DNA of 64,000 nt from Streptomyces sp. KL109B (GTDB lineage: Bacteria; Actinomycetota; Actinomycetes; Streptomycetales; Streptomycetaceae). Within the stretch, counting starts at the first letter, position 1; each line of letters starts with the position of its first letter. The notes beneath the pieces are model-generated. The model ran no database searches and was not told the origin of the DNA. It saw only the letters and a list, made by a program, of their open reading frames with translations. Location of the stretch: assembly GCF_030766935.1 (NCBI RefSeq), contig NZ_JASERL010000012.1, forward strand, positions 1 through 64,000, in the 5' to 3' direction. A program made the translations under genes and the position numbers. Below are positions 25,362 through 34,130 of this stretch, piece by piece.

Positions 25362-25460
25362 TTGATCCCCATTTCCTTGCTGTTTCGAGACCGCCCCACT
25401 CTAGGACGTCCGGACGAAACCCCGGGACACCCGGGGGTGGGTCAGGCTAGCGTCCCCGGT

Positions 25461-25976
25461 ATGTCACCTTCACTCGAGCGTCCCCCGTTTCGGTCCGACG
25501 AGCGCACGGCGCTCATTGGCTGGCTGGATCTCCAGCGGCAGATCCTGCGTTGGAAGTGCGAAGGCCTGAGCGATGCGGACGCGCTTCGCTCGGTCGTTCC
25601 GACGTCGCCCGCGTTGACGATGGCCGGACTCATCAGCCATATGCGGTGGGTGGAGCACCTCTGGCTCGAAGTGCTGTTCCTCGGTGGGGACAAGACGCTG
25701 AACCCGTCCTTCGACGAGTCGGAGGAGGACGCGGACTGGCGCACGGACGGAGTGCCGCTGAAGCAGTTGCTCGCCGACTACGAGGCGCAGTGCGACCGGA
25801 GCAACGAGATCGTGGCGGCGGCCTCCCTGGACGACGTCGGCCGCCACCCCGAGCACAACGCGGGCAAGGTGGACCTCCGGTGGATGCTGATCCATCTGAT
25901 CGAGGAGACCGGGCGGCACGCGGGGCACGCGGACATCGTGCGGGAGCTGGTCGACGGGACGAAGGGCTACTACTGA
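25461..25976 (+). CDS. DinB-family (DUF664) protein
   Basis: A 171-residue DinB-like four-helix protein. It has LSHM-like ISHMRWVEHLW near residue 57 and the C-terminal WMLIHLIEETGRHAGHADIVRE (about 139-160). Together these give the three-histidine metal site of the family, which resembles the mycothiol- and bacillithiol-dependent transferases. The ATG at 25461 lies 7 nt after a TAGCGT -10 box (25448-25453), so the mRNA is probably leaderless. Its substrate is unknown; thiol transfer is only a family-based possibility. Confidence 0.85.
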   Translation: MSPSLERPPFRSDERTALIGWLDLQRQILRWKCEGLSDADALRSVVPTSPALTMAGLISHMRWVEHLWLEVLFLGGDKTLNPSFDESEEDADWRTDGVPLKQLLADYEAQCDRSNEIVAAASLDDVGRHPEHNAGKVDLRWMLIHLIEETGRHAGHADIVRELVDGTKGYY

Positions 25977-25981
25977 CGTCC

Positions 25982-26029
25982 CGGTCGGTGGTCCGGTCGG
26001 TGGTCCGATCGGTGGTCCGATCAGTGTCC
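25982..26029. repeat. 12-bp tandem repeat, four copies, between convergent genes
   Basis: CGGTCGGTGGTC occurs at 25982-25993 and 25994-26005, with variants at 26006-26017 and 26018-26029. The last copy contains the stop codon of the DHA2 transporter gene (26021-26023). Confidence 0.85.
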
Positions 26030-27562
26030 CGGCCGGGGTTCAGTCTGACGCCGCGGCTCCTCGCCCGGCTCCAACGCCGGTGCGGATACGCCGAGATGGG
26101 ACCGGCACTGCGGGCGCGGCGCCGCCTCCAGGCGCGGGCGGACCGCGCGTGGCCGGACGAACAGGGCCGCCGTGGCGGCGCCGAGCGCGAACAGCAGGGC
26201 GCTGCCGACCGCCGCCCGGTGGAACGACGTGTTCACGGCGTCCGGCCGGGTGTAGGCGTCGCCCGACAGGCCGACGGCGAGCGGCAGCGCGGCGACCACG
26301 AGGAGCTGGGCCACCCGCGCCGCCGTGTTGTTCACGCCGCTGGCCAGACCGGCGCGCTCCGGCGCGACCGACGCGAGGACGGTCGTCGTCAGCGGCGCCA
26401 CGAAGAGGCTCATGCCGAACCCGAGCACGGCGACGGCGGGCAGCACATCGGCCGCGTACGTCGACTCCGGGCCGATCCGCAGCATCAGCAGCACGCCCGC
26501 CGCCGCGACGACGGGCCCCGCGACGAGCGGCAGCGTCGGCCCCACCCGGCGCGCCAGGTCACCGGCCCGCGCGGACAGCAGCAGCATCAGCACGGTGACC
26601 GGCAGTGTCGCCACGCCCGCCTGCAACGCGTCGTAGCCCAGGGCGACTTGGAGCTGTACGGGGAGGATGAAGAGGATGCCGCCGATCGCGGCGTAGAGGC
26701 AGAGCGTCATCCCGTTCGCGGCGCTGAACAGGCGCGAGCGGAACAGGGACGGCGGCAGCATCGGCGCGGACCGCCGCCGCTCCACCGCCACGAAGGCGAC
26801 ACCTGCGACGACGCCGACGCACGCGGCGAGCCACGTCGCCACCCCGGACGTACCGCCCGACGCCCCGATCAGCGCGTAGCTCACCCCGGCCAGACACACC
26901 GCGGCCAGCGCCGCCCCCGCCTGGTCGAACGGCGTGTCCGCCGCCGCGGCGGCGCGGCTCTCGGGAACGTACCGGAAGGCGATGGCCACCACGACCGCCG
27001 CGATCGGCACATTGATGAGGAAGATCCACCGCCACCCGGGCCCGTCGATCAGCCACCCGCCGAGAAACGGCCCCAGCGCCCCCGCCACACCGGTAAGACC
27101 CGACCAGGCGCCCACCGCCCGCGCCTGGTCGTCCGGGTGGAACACCGACCGCACCAGCGCGAGCGAGCCGGGCGTCAGCAAGGCCCCGCCCACCCCCTGC
27201 AACGCCCGCGCCGCGATCAGCGTGCCCTCCTCCGGCGCGAGCCCGCACGCCGCCGAGGCGACCGCGAACCACACGACACCCAGCACGAGCGCCCGCCGCC
27301 GGCCGATCCGGTCGCCCATCGCGCCGCCCCACAGGAGCAGCGCGGACAGCGTCAGCATGTAGGCGTTGACGACCCATTGCAGGGCGGAGAGGGAGGCGCC
27401 GAGGTCGCGGCCCATCGTCGGCAGCGCGACGTTGACGACCGTGCCGTCCAGCATCGCCATTCCGGACGCCAACACCACACACGCGAGGATCCACCGCCCG
27501 CGCGCCGAGGAGAGCCGGACGCCGGGGGCGGCGTCCGGAGCGGAGCGGGCGGTCGCAGCCAT
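26021..27562 (-). CDS. DHA2-family MFS multidrug exporter
   Basis: A 513-residue, 14-helix EmrB/QacA-type drug:H+ antiporter. It has LDGTVVNVALPTMGRDLG in helix 1, GDRIGRRRAL after helix 2 and the antiporter motif C-like GALGPFLGGWLID near residue 165. The start at 27562 has GGGAGA at 11-nt spacing; ATG at 27571 is too close to it. It follows the AIM24 gene by 53 bases on the same strand. It probably exports toxic organic compounds; the substrate is unknown. Confidence 0.87.
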   Translation of the reverse strand: MAATARSAPDAAPGVRLSSARGRWILACVVLASGMAMLDGTVVNVALPTMGRDLGASLSALQWVVNAYMLTLSALLLWGGAMGDRIGRRRALVLGVVWFAVASAACGLAPEEGTLIAARALQGVGGALLTPGSLALVRSVFHPDDQARAVGAWSGLTGVAGALGPFLGGWLIDGPGWRWIFLINVPIAAVVVAIAFRYVPESRAAAAADTPFDQAGAALAAVCLAGVSYALIGASGGTSGVATWLAACVGVVAGVAFVAVERRRSAPMLPPSLFRSRLFSAANGMTLCLYAAIGGILFILPVQLQVALGYDALQAGVATLPVTVLMLLLSARAGDLARRVGPTLPLVAGPVVAAAGVLLMLRIGPESTYAADVLPAVAVLGFGMSLFVAPLTTTVLASVAPERAGLASGVNNTAARVAQLLVVAALPLAVGLSGDAYTRPDAVNTSFHRAAVGSALLFALGAATAALFVRPRAVRPRLEAAPRPQCRSHLGVSAPALEPGEEPRRQTEPRPGH

Positions 27563-27615
27563 CGGCCACATTCTCCCGGAGCCACCACCCGTACGCGACC
27601 GCCGAGGGCACACCT

Positions 27616-28293
27616 CTAGTGCTGTGTCGGCTTCTGTGGTGTCGCCTCGCTGGGTCGTACGACGACGAAGCCCTCGCCTTCGAGCATGAGCTGCACCGCC
27701 TCGCCGGAGCCGCCGCGGATCATCGAGCCCAGCGACTGCGAGCGGTGCAGCGATGTCCGGAGCGCGGCGGTCCAGCCGACGACGGCGTCGGTGTCCACGT
27801 ACACGGGCTGCTGCGGCGACACCGGGATGACGAGTGGGTTGCCCTCGCAGATCAGGCCGAGGCGGCCGTGCCCGGTGAACACGCTGTTGAACAGCCCGCC
27901 GCCGCTGATGCCCGCGCCCTTCACGGTCTTGATGTCGTACGACAGCGTGGCGTCGAAGCACAGCACGTTCCGGCCGTTGACGGTGAACACGTCGCCCGGC
28001 TCGATGTCGACGACGAACACGTTCTGCGCCTCTTGCGCGAACCAGGCCTCGCCCTGCCCGCGCACCTTCATCACGGCCAGCCCCTCCCCGGTGACGGCCC
28101 GCTTCAGCATGCCGCCGACGCCCTGCCCCTTCCGCTCGAACTTCAGATTCCCCCGGTAGGCGACCATGGCCCCCTGCCGAGCCAGCATCTCGCCGTCGAC
28201 CACGTACCGGATCGACTTGGCGTTCTGCACGGTCATGCCCGGCGCCGCGGCGGGCTGCACCATGAACTCACTCGCGAAAAGATCACCCTTCAT
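27616..28293 (-). CDS. AIM24-family protein
   Basis: A 225-residue beta-rich AIM24 (TerD-like fold) protein. It has GEMLARQGAMVAYRGNLKFERKG near residue 35, FDATLSYDIKTVKGAG and a glycine-rich GISGGGLFNSVFTGHGRLGL. AIM24 homologues are widespread in actinobacteria without an established function. The start ATG at 28293 has no clear ribosome site. It probably shares a transcript with the exporter gene downstream. Confidence 0.85.
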   Translation of the reverse strand: MKGDLFASEFMVQPAAAPGMTVQNAKSIRYVVDGEMLARQGAMVAYRGNLKFERKGQGVGGMLKRAVTGEGLAVMKVRGQGEAWFAQEAQNVFVVDIEPGDVFTVNGRNVLCFDATLSYDIKTVKGAGISGGGLFNSVFTGHGRLGLICEGNPLVIPVSPQQPVYVDTDAVVGWTAALRTSLHRSQSLGSMIRGGSGEAVQLMLEGEGFVVVRPSEATPQKPTQH

Positions 28294-28332
28294 GCGGGCA
28301 TCGTGGCCCGGAGGGATTCGTTCCTACAAGGC

Positions 28333-29028
28333 TCAAGTCACGGCTTGGGGTGCGCTTTGGGGCGCAGGACGTGCGGGGCGGAGCACGACTTCGCTGCCCA
28401 ACGGGGTGAAGCCGCAGGCCAGGAAGGTGCGCAGGGAGCGGGCGTTGCCGGGGGAGACGGCGGCGTAGACCGGTTCGCCCTCGGGGACCAGGGAGAGGGC
28501 GTCGGTGAGGAGGGCGCGGCCGTGGCCCCGGCCGGGGGCGTGGGACGCGTGGAGTTCGATGCTCAGCTCGCGGCGTCCCGCGAGACCGTCGGCGAGGGTG
28601 ACGAGGCCGCGTTCGTCGCCGTGGACGCGGACGTCGGCGCGCAGTTCGCGGGCGTGGCGTACGCGGGGGTGGGTGGCCGTGGAGGCGGTGTCGGTCAGGT
28701 CGGGGAGGCGCGGGGCGCCGCCGGTGCCGGGGGCGGTGAGGGTGGCGTCGGTGCAGCCGATCCATCCGGCGGGGCCCGCGAGGCGGCGCAGGAAGTCGGG
28801 GGCGAGGGAGGCGCCGAAGCCGTCGGGGCCGTGGGCCAGGACATCGGCGGCGGGCAGCGCGGTCGCGACGACCGCGTGTCCGGTGAAGGCGACGGAGCAC
28901 TCCAGGCCGCCCGGGAGCGCGGGCAGCACGGTCACCGCGCCGTCGCAGGGCGGGAAGCGGCCTTCGTGGGCGCGGGTGAAGTACCCCAGGAGGGGGTGCG
29001 GGTGTGAGTACGGGTGTGGGTCGGTCAC
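28333..29028 (-). CDS. GNAT-family acetyltransferase
   Basis: An approximately 231-residue protein with a C-terminal GNAT core: ELSIELHASHAPGRGHGRALLTDAL (acetyl-CoA P-loop R/Q-x-x-G-x-G/A-like GRGHGRA), then EPVYAAVSPGNARSLRTFLACGFTPLGSEVV. The N-terminal half is less conserved. The start is uncertain: GTG 29028 is used here, while GTG 29064 has a closer GGGAG but overlaps the preceding gene by 26 bases. It is probably co-transcribed with the rRNA methyltransferase gene upstream. The acetyl acceptor is unknown. Confidence 0.75.
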   Translation of the reverse strand: MTDPHPYSHPHPLLGYFTRAHEGRFPPCDGAVTVLPALPGGLECSVAFTGHAVVATALPAADVLAHGPDGFGASLAPDFLRRLAGPAGWIGCTDATLTAPGTGGAPRLPDLTDTASTATHPRVRHARELRADVRVHGDERGLVTLADGLAGRRELSIELHASHAPGRGHGRALLTDALSLVPEGEPVYAAVSPGNARSLRTFLACGFTPLGSEVVLRPARPAPQSAPQAVT

Positions 29029-29038
29029 CGGGGCATTG

Positions 29039-30253
29039 TCAGGTGTGGCGGTGGCCCCGCGCACGCGACTCCCGTTTGATCGCCTTCAGGATCACGAACT
29101 TCGCGTTGCCCGCGACCAGTTGGCTGTTGCCGAACAGGCGGCGCAGCTTCACGTGGTAGCCGAGGTGGCGGTTGCCGACCACCCACAGTTCGCCGCCGGG
29201 GCGGAGGGCGGCGCGGGCCTGGACGAACATCCGGTACGCCGTCGCGTCCGTCGTCGCCTGGTGGCTGTGGAACGGCGGGTTGTTGAGGACCAGGTCCACG
29301 CTGCCGGGAGGCGTGTCGGCGAGGCCGTCGCCGACCTGGAAGTCGGCCGAGCCGGGGCGGTCGGCCGCGTTCGCCGCGTACGTGTCCCGAGCCGAGGCCA
29401 CGGCCTGGTACGACTCGTCCGCGAAGAGCACGTCCGCGTCCGGGTGGCCGAGCGCCGCGCTCGTACCGACCACGCCGTTTCCGCAGCCCAGGTCCACGAT
29501 GCTGCGCGCGCCCGTGACCTCGGGGAGGTGCTGGAGGAGGAAACGGGTGCCGATGTCGAGGTGCTCCGCGCAGAAGACGCCCGCGTGGTTGACGACGGGC
29601 CGGGAAGACAACGGGCCGATGTCCGGTGGGAGTTGGTAGGTGTGCGGCCATGGGTTCGGGCCGGGGGAGAGGGAAAGGTCCGGAGTCGTGAAGATGAGGC
29701 GGGCCTTCTTCTCCGCCAGTGACGTACGGGTCGGGCCGATGATCCGCTCGAACAGGTTCAGCGTCGAGGTGTGGATCTCCTTCACCATGCCGGTGCCGAG
29801 CACCACCGTGTTCTCGTGCACGGCGGGGCGCAGCCGGTGCAGCTGGTCCTCGAGGAGGGCGAGGCTCTTCGGGACGCGGACGATCAGGACGTCGACCTTG
29901 GCGGGCGGGGCGTCCTGGGTGGTGGGGAGGGGCGGGGTCGTGCGCCCGTTGCGGCTCAGGTTCGCGTGCGTCGCCTGCCGGCCGAGGTACGAGTCCGAGA
30001 TCAGGGTCGGCGTGCACCCGGGCGCCCCCGTGAGCGCGGTGGCCAGGCCGCCCCAGCGGTCACCCACCACCGTCACCGCGCCGGTCAGGTCCGTGCCGGA
30101 CTCGGCGAGGTGCCGCAGTGCGTACGTGTCCGCGGCGTCCCAGGCGCGGAGCTGCTCGCGCGGGTCCTCCGGGAAGCGGGTGAGGTCGACGTCTCCCCAG
30201 GGGGTGGTCAGTCGGGGGGCCGGGGCCTGGGTGGGCTGATCTGTGCGGTTCAT
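29039..30253 (-). CDS. RlmG/RsmC-like rRNA guanine-N2 methyltransferase
   Basis: A 404-residue class I SAM methyltransferase with duplicated Rossmann halves, as in RlmG and RsmC. The C-terminal half carries the SAM motif VDLGCGNGVVG (about residues 248-258) and the catalytic NNPPFHSH (about 304-311) characteristic of N2-guanine methylation. The degenerate N-terminal half (TVVGDRWGGLATAL) is the substrate-recognition copy. ATG 30253 lies about 10 nt after TAGCCT, so a near-leaderless transcript is likely. It probably methylates 23S or 16S rRNA; which base cannot be told. Confidence 0.82.
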   Translation of the reverse strand: MNRTDQPTQAPAPRLTTPWGDVDLTRFPEDPREQLRAWDAADTYALRHLAESGTDLTGAVTVVGDRWGGLATALTGAPGCTPTLISDSYLGRQATHANLSRNGRTTPPLPTTQDAPPAKVDVLIVRVPKSLALLEDQLHRLRPAVHENTVVLGTGMVKEIHTSTLNLFERIIGPTRTSLAEKKARLIFTTPDLSLSPGPNPWPHTYQLPPDIGPLSSRPVVNHAGVFCAEHLDIGTRFLLQHLPEVTGARSIVDLGCGNGVVGTSAALGHPDADVLFADESYQAVASARDTYAANAADRPGSADFQVGDGLADTPPGSVDLVLNNPPFHSHQATTDATAYRMFVQARAALRPGGELWVVGNRHLGYHVKLRRLFGNSQLVAGNAKFVILKAIKRESRARGHRHT

Positions 30254-30331
30254 CGTTCGGCAAGGCTAGCCGAGTGGGCGCGGTCGTCTGCTCCGCGCCC
30301 ACTCGGCGTCCACCTCGCACGCACTCTGCGG

Positions 30332-30706
30332 CTACTCCGGGAAGTCGCCGTCCAGCGCCGCCGCCATCCGCAGATGCGGCGCCGCCTCGTCGTGCCGGCC
30401 CTGCCGCTCCAGGGTGCGGCCGAGCATCAGGCGGGCGTACTGCTCCACCGGGTCGCGCTCCACGATGGTGCGCAACTCGCTCTCCGCGCGGCGCAGTTGG
30501 GCCGAGTGGTAGTACGAGCGGGCCAGGAGGAGGCGCGGTCCGGTCTGCTCGGGAACCTCTTCGACGAGGCCGTCGAGGACCCGGGCGGCGTTCGCGTACT
30601 CCTTCGCGTCGAAGAACATCTGGGCGCGGTCCCAGCGCTCCGCCGACGTCCCGTGGGTGTAGTACGCCTGCTCCGTGTACTGCGTCCTCTGGTGTTGCTG
30701 TTGCAC
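30332..30706 (-). CDS. Tetratricopeptide-repeat protein
   Basis: A 124-residue protein with about three TPR units between residues 20 and 120 (RWDRAQMFFDAKEYANAARVLDGLV, RLLLARSYYHSAQLRRAESELRTIV, RLMLGRTLERQGRHDEAAPHLRMAA). The GTG at 30706 follows AAGGAGG at ideal spacing. The N-terminus is glutamine-rich. It probably forms a helical protein-interaction scaffold. It lies 52 bases after the acyltransferase-SGNH gene and may share its transcript. The partner is unknown. Confidence 0.83.
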   Translation of the reverse strand: MQQQHQRTQYTEQAYYTHGTSAERWDRAQMFFDAKEYANAARVLDGLVEEVPEQTGPRLLLARSYYHSAQLRRAESELRTIVERDPVEQYARLMLGRTLERQGRHDEAAPHLRMAAALDGDFPE

Positions 30707-30758
30707 TGTTTCCTCCTTGCTCGACCGGCTCAACGGAAGCGGCGGCAGGAGTATTCCG

Positions 30759-32222
30759 TCAGTCGATGTTGGCCTTGGCCTGCGGCGACACCGGTGACAC
30801 ATCGGGGTACGGGCGCGGATAGCGGGAGCCGATGCCGAAGCGGTCCGCGAGGGTGTCGGCGAAGGCCGCGGCGATACGGATCTCCCCGTTGGGGTTGGGG
30901 TGGGTGCCGTCCCAGGTGTGTTCGGGGGCGGAGAACTCGGCGGCGGTCTCCGCGACCACGAGCGGCTCCGCCGCGGAGTCGAGGTCGGCGGCGACGGCGC
31001 GAATCCGGTCGTTGGTGGCGTCGACGCGGGCCGCGAAGGCGGGCTCGTCCACGGCCTTCTGGCAGTTCAGTACGGTGCCGAGCGCGATGGCGACGCCGGG
31101 GCGCCCGGCGCGGGCCCGCGCCACGAACTCGCGCAGGTTCGCCTCGAACCGCTCGGGCTCCACGCCGTACCAGAACAGGTCGTTGATCCCGAGGAGCACG
31201 AGCAGGTACTCGGGGTCGTGCTCGCGGGTCTTCGCCTCGATCTCCTCCTTCTCGTGGACGTAGGGCCTGCCCCACTGCGCGTCGTGGTCGCGGTCGAAGT
31301 CCGGGTCGGCGTAGGTGTCGTCGTCGTCACCGACCTCGGCGGTGCGGATGTTGTCCAGGGTGTCCTTCGGCCCGACGAGGTCGAGGTCGACGTCGTGGGC
31401 GCGCAGGTGGGTCCACAGGCGGTAGCGCCAGGTCCAGTCGCCGCTGCTGCCGTGCGAGATCGAGTCGCCGACGATCATGACGTTGATGACGTGGTCGTGG
31501 TCGTTGGTGGGCACGGTGTTCTCCTCGTACGTGGGCGGGGTGGGTGCCAAGGGGGACGGAGGGCGGTCGGGCTCCGGCGGGTACGTGCGCAGGACGCGTG
31601 CCGGTACGCCGCCGATCAGGCAGTGGTCGGGGAACGTGCCGCGGACGACGGCGCCCGCGGCCACCGCGACGTTCCGGCCGAGCCGGGTGCCCGGCAGGAC
31701 GACGGCGCCCGCGGCGATCCAGCAGCCGTCCCCGATCGACACCGGGTGGTTGTGCGGGGGCTGGGCGCCGATGGGGGTGCTGGGGTCCGTGTACCCGTGG
31801 TTCTGGTCGGTGATGTAGACGTTCGGCGCGATGAAGACGTGGTCGCCGACGGTGACGGACTCGTGGGCCACGATGTGCGTACCCCGGCCGACGACACATT
31901 CGCGGCCGAGGCGGAGCACGGGGTCCGGGCCGAGGTCCAGGCCGGGGAGGAGCCCGGCGGTGAGTGTCACCTGGCTGCCGACGAGGGTGCCGTCGCCGAG
32001 GTGGATCCACGGTTCGCCGTAGCGGCAGCCGCCGGGGAAGCCGATCCGGGCGCCGGTGCCGAAGTACGCGAATCGGTGGGCCTCCGGCGCCTCGCCGGTG
32101 ACGGCTCCGGTGCGTTCCGCCCACGCCCAGGCCCGGCGCACCGCCGCGCCTCCGAGGGCGCGGGCGCTTCGGCGGGCACGGAGCGTGAGACGTACGGCAC
32201 GTCCCGTGTGCGGGGTTCCCAC
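30759..32222 (-). CDS. Fusion of hexapeptide acyltransferase and SGNH hydrolase
   Basis: A single 487-residue reading frame joins two enzymes. Residues about 50-220 are a left-handed beta-helix acyltransferase of the maltose/galactoside O-acetyltransferase type (ITDQNHGYTD, SIGDGCWIAAGAVVLPGTRLGRNVAVAAGAVV). After a proline-rich linker, residues 245-487 are an SGNH esterase with GDSISHGSSGD, GINDLF and the C-terminal DGTHPN. An internal GTG at 31514 (residue 237), preceded by AGGAGAACACC, could start the esterase on its own. The main start, GTG 32222, lies 6 nt after TAACCT, suggesting a leaderless mRNA. An enzyme that both adds and removes acetyl groups on a glycan is the obvious inference. 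Confidence 0.8.
   Translation of the reverse strand: MGTPHTGRAVRLTLRARRSARALGGAAVRRAWAWAERTGAVTGEAPEAHRFAYFGTGARIGFPGGCRYGEPWIHLGDGTLVGSQVTLTAGLLPGLDLGPDPVLRLGRECVVGRGTHIVAHESVTVGDHVFIAPNVYITDQNHGYTDPSTPIGAQPPHNHPVSIGDGCWIAAGAVVLPGTRLGRNVAVAAGAVVRGTFPDHCLIGGVPARVLRTYPPEPDRPPSPLAPTPPTYEENTVPTNDHDHVINVMIVGDSISHGSSGDWTWRYRLWTHLRAHDVDLDLVGPKDTLDNIRTAEVGDDDDTYADPDFDRDHDAQWGRPYVHEKEEIEAKTREHDPEYLLVLLGINDLFWYGVEPERFEANLREFVARARAGRPGVAIALGTVLNCQKAVDEPAFAARVDATNDRIRAVAADLDSAAEPLVVAETAAEFSAPEHTWDGTHPNPNGEIRIAAAFADTLADRFGIGSRYPRPYPDVSPVSPQAKANID
31514..31528 (-). promoter_or_regulatory. Internal ribosome site and GTG start within the fusion gene
   Basis: GAGGAG followed by AACACC and GTG (31514) lies exactly at the junction between the acyltransferase and SGNH domains, in the same frame. 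It suggests a separate SGNH polypeptide is also made, or that two overlapping genes fused recently by loss of a stop codon. Confidence 0.55.
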
Positions 32223-32300
32223 GTGATCAGGTTAGGGAGGGGCGGGCGGGCGCGCGCGGCGAACACGGTGACCCTGGCGACGTAAGGGCAGGTCAGGGCC

Positions 32301-33746
32301 TCACGGTCGGGTGCCGGTCGACTCCGCGCGCAGGGCCGCCTCCAGTTCGAAGCGGGCGTCCGGGTCGGTCAGGGCGGGGCCGAAGAGGCGTTGCAGGTGG
32401 TGCAGGCGCTGGCGGGCGGTCTGCGGGTGGATGTCCAGGCGCTCGGCGAGTTCGGGCGCGCTGCCGTGCGGGCACTGGAGGTGGGCGAGGAGGGTGTGGG
32501 CGAGGCGGTCGCGCTGTTTCGGGGTGAGTCCGGCGAGGGGTGCGAGGCGGCGCGCGGCCATGAGGCGGACCAGTGCGGGGTCGGCGAGCAGCAGCAGCTC
32601 CGTGAGGCGCTGCTCCGCTTCGCGTGGTGCCCCGGCGGGAACGGGTTCGCCGGATTCACCGGATTCACCGGACTGCCCGTGCTCGGCATCAGGTTCGTAC
32701 TCGTCGTCGCCGGTGGTGCCGTTGCCGTCGGCCGCGCCGTGTTCGCGCAGGGTCCGCGCCCAGCGCAGCGAGTCGGCGGCCTGGGCGAGGGGGACGGCGG
32801 GGCCGATGACGCCCGAGCGCTCGCGCAGGAGCCGGTGCAGGCGGGGGTCGGAGAGGCGGGCCTCGGGGTCGGGGACGAGGAGGCAGGGGGCGGGGCCGTC
32901 GAGCTCGGCGAGGACGTCCACGGGGAGCGGCTTGCGACGGGCGGGGGAGGCGGCGCCGGGGTCGTGCCCTCGCGGCACCACGCCCGGAGCGGCCCCCGCA
33001 CCCTCCGCCCTCGAACCCGCCCCCGGCGCCCCGGACCGCGCGCCTTCCGTTCCGGGGGTCCGGGATCGCGCGCCCACCGCCCCCGGACCCGCCCCCTCCC
33101 CCCTCGGCCCCAACGCCACCGCCGCCACCGTCTCCGGCAGTGCCCACTCCGCGTCGAGCGCCGCCTGCTCCAACGCCTCCGTCGGTGCCGCGTCCGACGC
33201 GATCAGGAGGGTGAGCAGGCGGTGGCGGCGGCGTCCCAGCGTGCCCGCCGCGTCCGCCTGGGCGCGCGCGTACGCGGCGACGGACTCCGCCGCGATCTCG
33301 TCGATGTGCGTGAACGCCGTCTCCGCGAGCTGCGCCACCGCCTCCGTGCCCAGGGAAAGCCGCCGCGCCACGCGCGCGTAGCGGCGCCACGCCACCCGGC
33401 CGCCCAGCCGGTACGCCGCCTGCAGCGCGTCCAGGCTGCGGCCCTCCGCCAACTCGCCGCGCCCGAGCGCCCGGTAGACCGGCAGGCGCCGCGCGTCGAG
33501 TTCGCCGCCGCCCTCGCCGACCCGGTCCACGAATTCCGCGAGGGCGGTTTCCACGCCGTTTTGGATGGACATTCCGAACTGCCCGGACAACGGCCGGGAG
33601 AATTCCGGTATTTGCCGCCGGATTTCGTGGATGATCTCGGCCGCGAGGGTGCGGTTCTCCTTGCGCAGCTCGTCCCCGAGGCGCTGCGGAAATGCCGCCC
33701 AGGCGCCACCGAATGGCGGCACGGCCGCCGTCCCGGAACCGTTCAT
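32301..33746 (-). CDS. PucR-family transcriptional regulator
   Basis: A 481-residue PucR-type regulator. The C-terminal helix-turn-helix LAERLDIHPQTARQRLHHLQRLFGPAL (about 437-463) is the PucR signature. The N-terminal helical domain with AYRLGGRVAWRRYARVARR is typical of the Streptomyces group. The middle carries a low-complexity Gly/Ala/Pro insert (about 218-265) and a short GESGESGE repeat. The start is ATG 33746. It is divergent from the secreted lipase gene, so lipase control is likely. Confidence 0.85.
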   Translation of the reverse strand: MNGSGTAAVPPFGGAWAAFPQRLGDELRKENRTLAAEIIHEIRRQIPEFSRPLSGQFGMSIQNGVETALAEFVDRVGEGGGELDARRLPVYRALGRGELAEGRSLDALQAAYRLGGRVAWRRYARVARRLSLGTEAVAQLAETAFTHIDEIAAESVAAYARAQADAAGTLGRRRHRLLTLLIASDAAPTEALEQAALDAEWALPETVAAVALGPRGEGAGPGAVGARSRTPGTEGARSGAPGAGSRAEGAGAAPGVVPRGHDPGAASPARRKPLPVDVLAELDGPAPCLLVPDPEARLSDPRLHRLLRERSGVIGPAVPLAQAADSLRWARTLREHGAADGNGTTGDDEYEPDAEHGQSGESGESGEPVPAGAPREAEQRLTELLLLADPALVRLMAARRLAPLAGLTPKQRDRLAHTLLAHLQCPHGSAPELAERLDIHPQTARQRLHHLQRLFGPALTDPDARFELEAALRAESTGTRP

Positions 33747-34130
33747 CCCCTCACTCCCAGGTCCCTCCCCGGTCGCTCCCGGGTTGCTGCCAGGTCGCTG
33801 CCAGGTCCGCCCGTTCGCCGAGTATGGGCCGAGGTTACTCGCGGGTCAAGGTGTTGACGGAAAGTCAACTACCAGTGCTAGTCGCTCGTTCACCAGCGGT
33901 ATTGCGGATCACTTGAGCCGTGAACTCGGCGAAGCGCTCACTTCGGTGACACCTTCGCCCGCCGCGCGGGGGGATTCCTGGCACCGCCCTGCGCGCCCAA
34001 CGGCCCGCCGCGCCAACACCGTTGCCCGGCGCCTCGCACGTCTCCTAGCTTCACGCCGTCCGACGCCGCGCTGTATGCGGCGCGCATTCCACATTCCAGA
34101 ACAAGGGACGGCAAGGGACGGTACTGGAAA
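33747..34130. promoter_or_regulatory. PucR-lipase divergent region
   Basis: No gene is seen. The inverted repeat GTTGAC-N5-GTCAAC (33853-33869) is a candidate regulator site. TTGCCC (34022-34027), an 18-bp spacer and TAGCTT (34046-34051) form a likely lipase promoter with a leader of about 75 nt. Confidence 0.55.
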
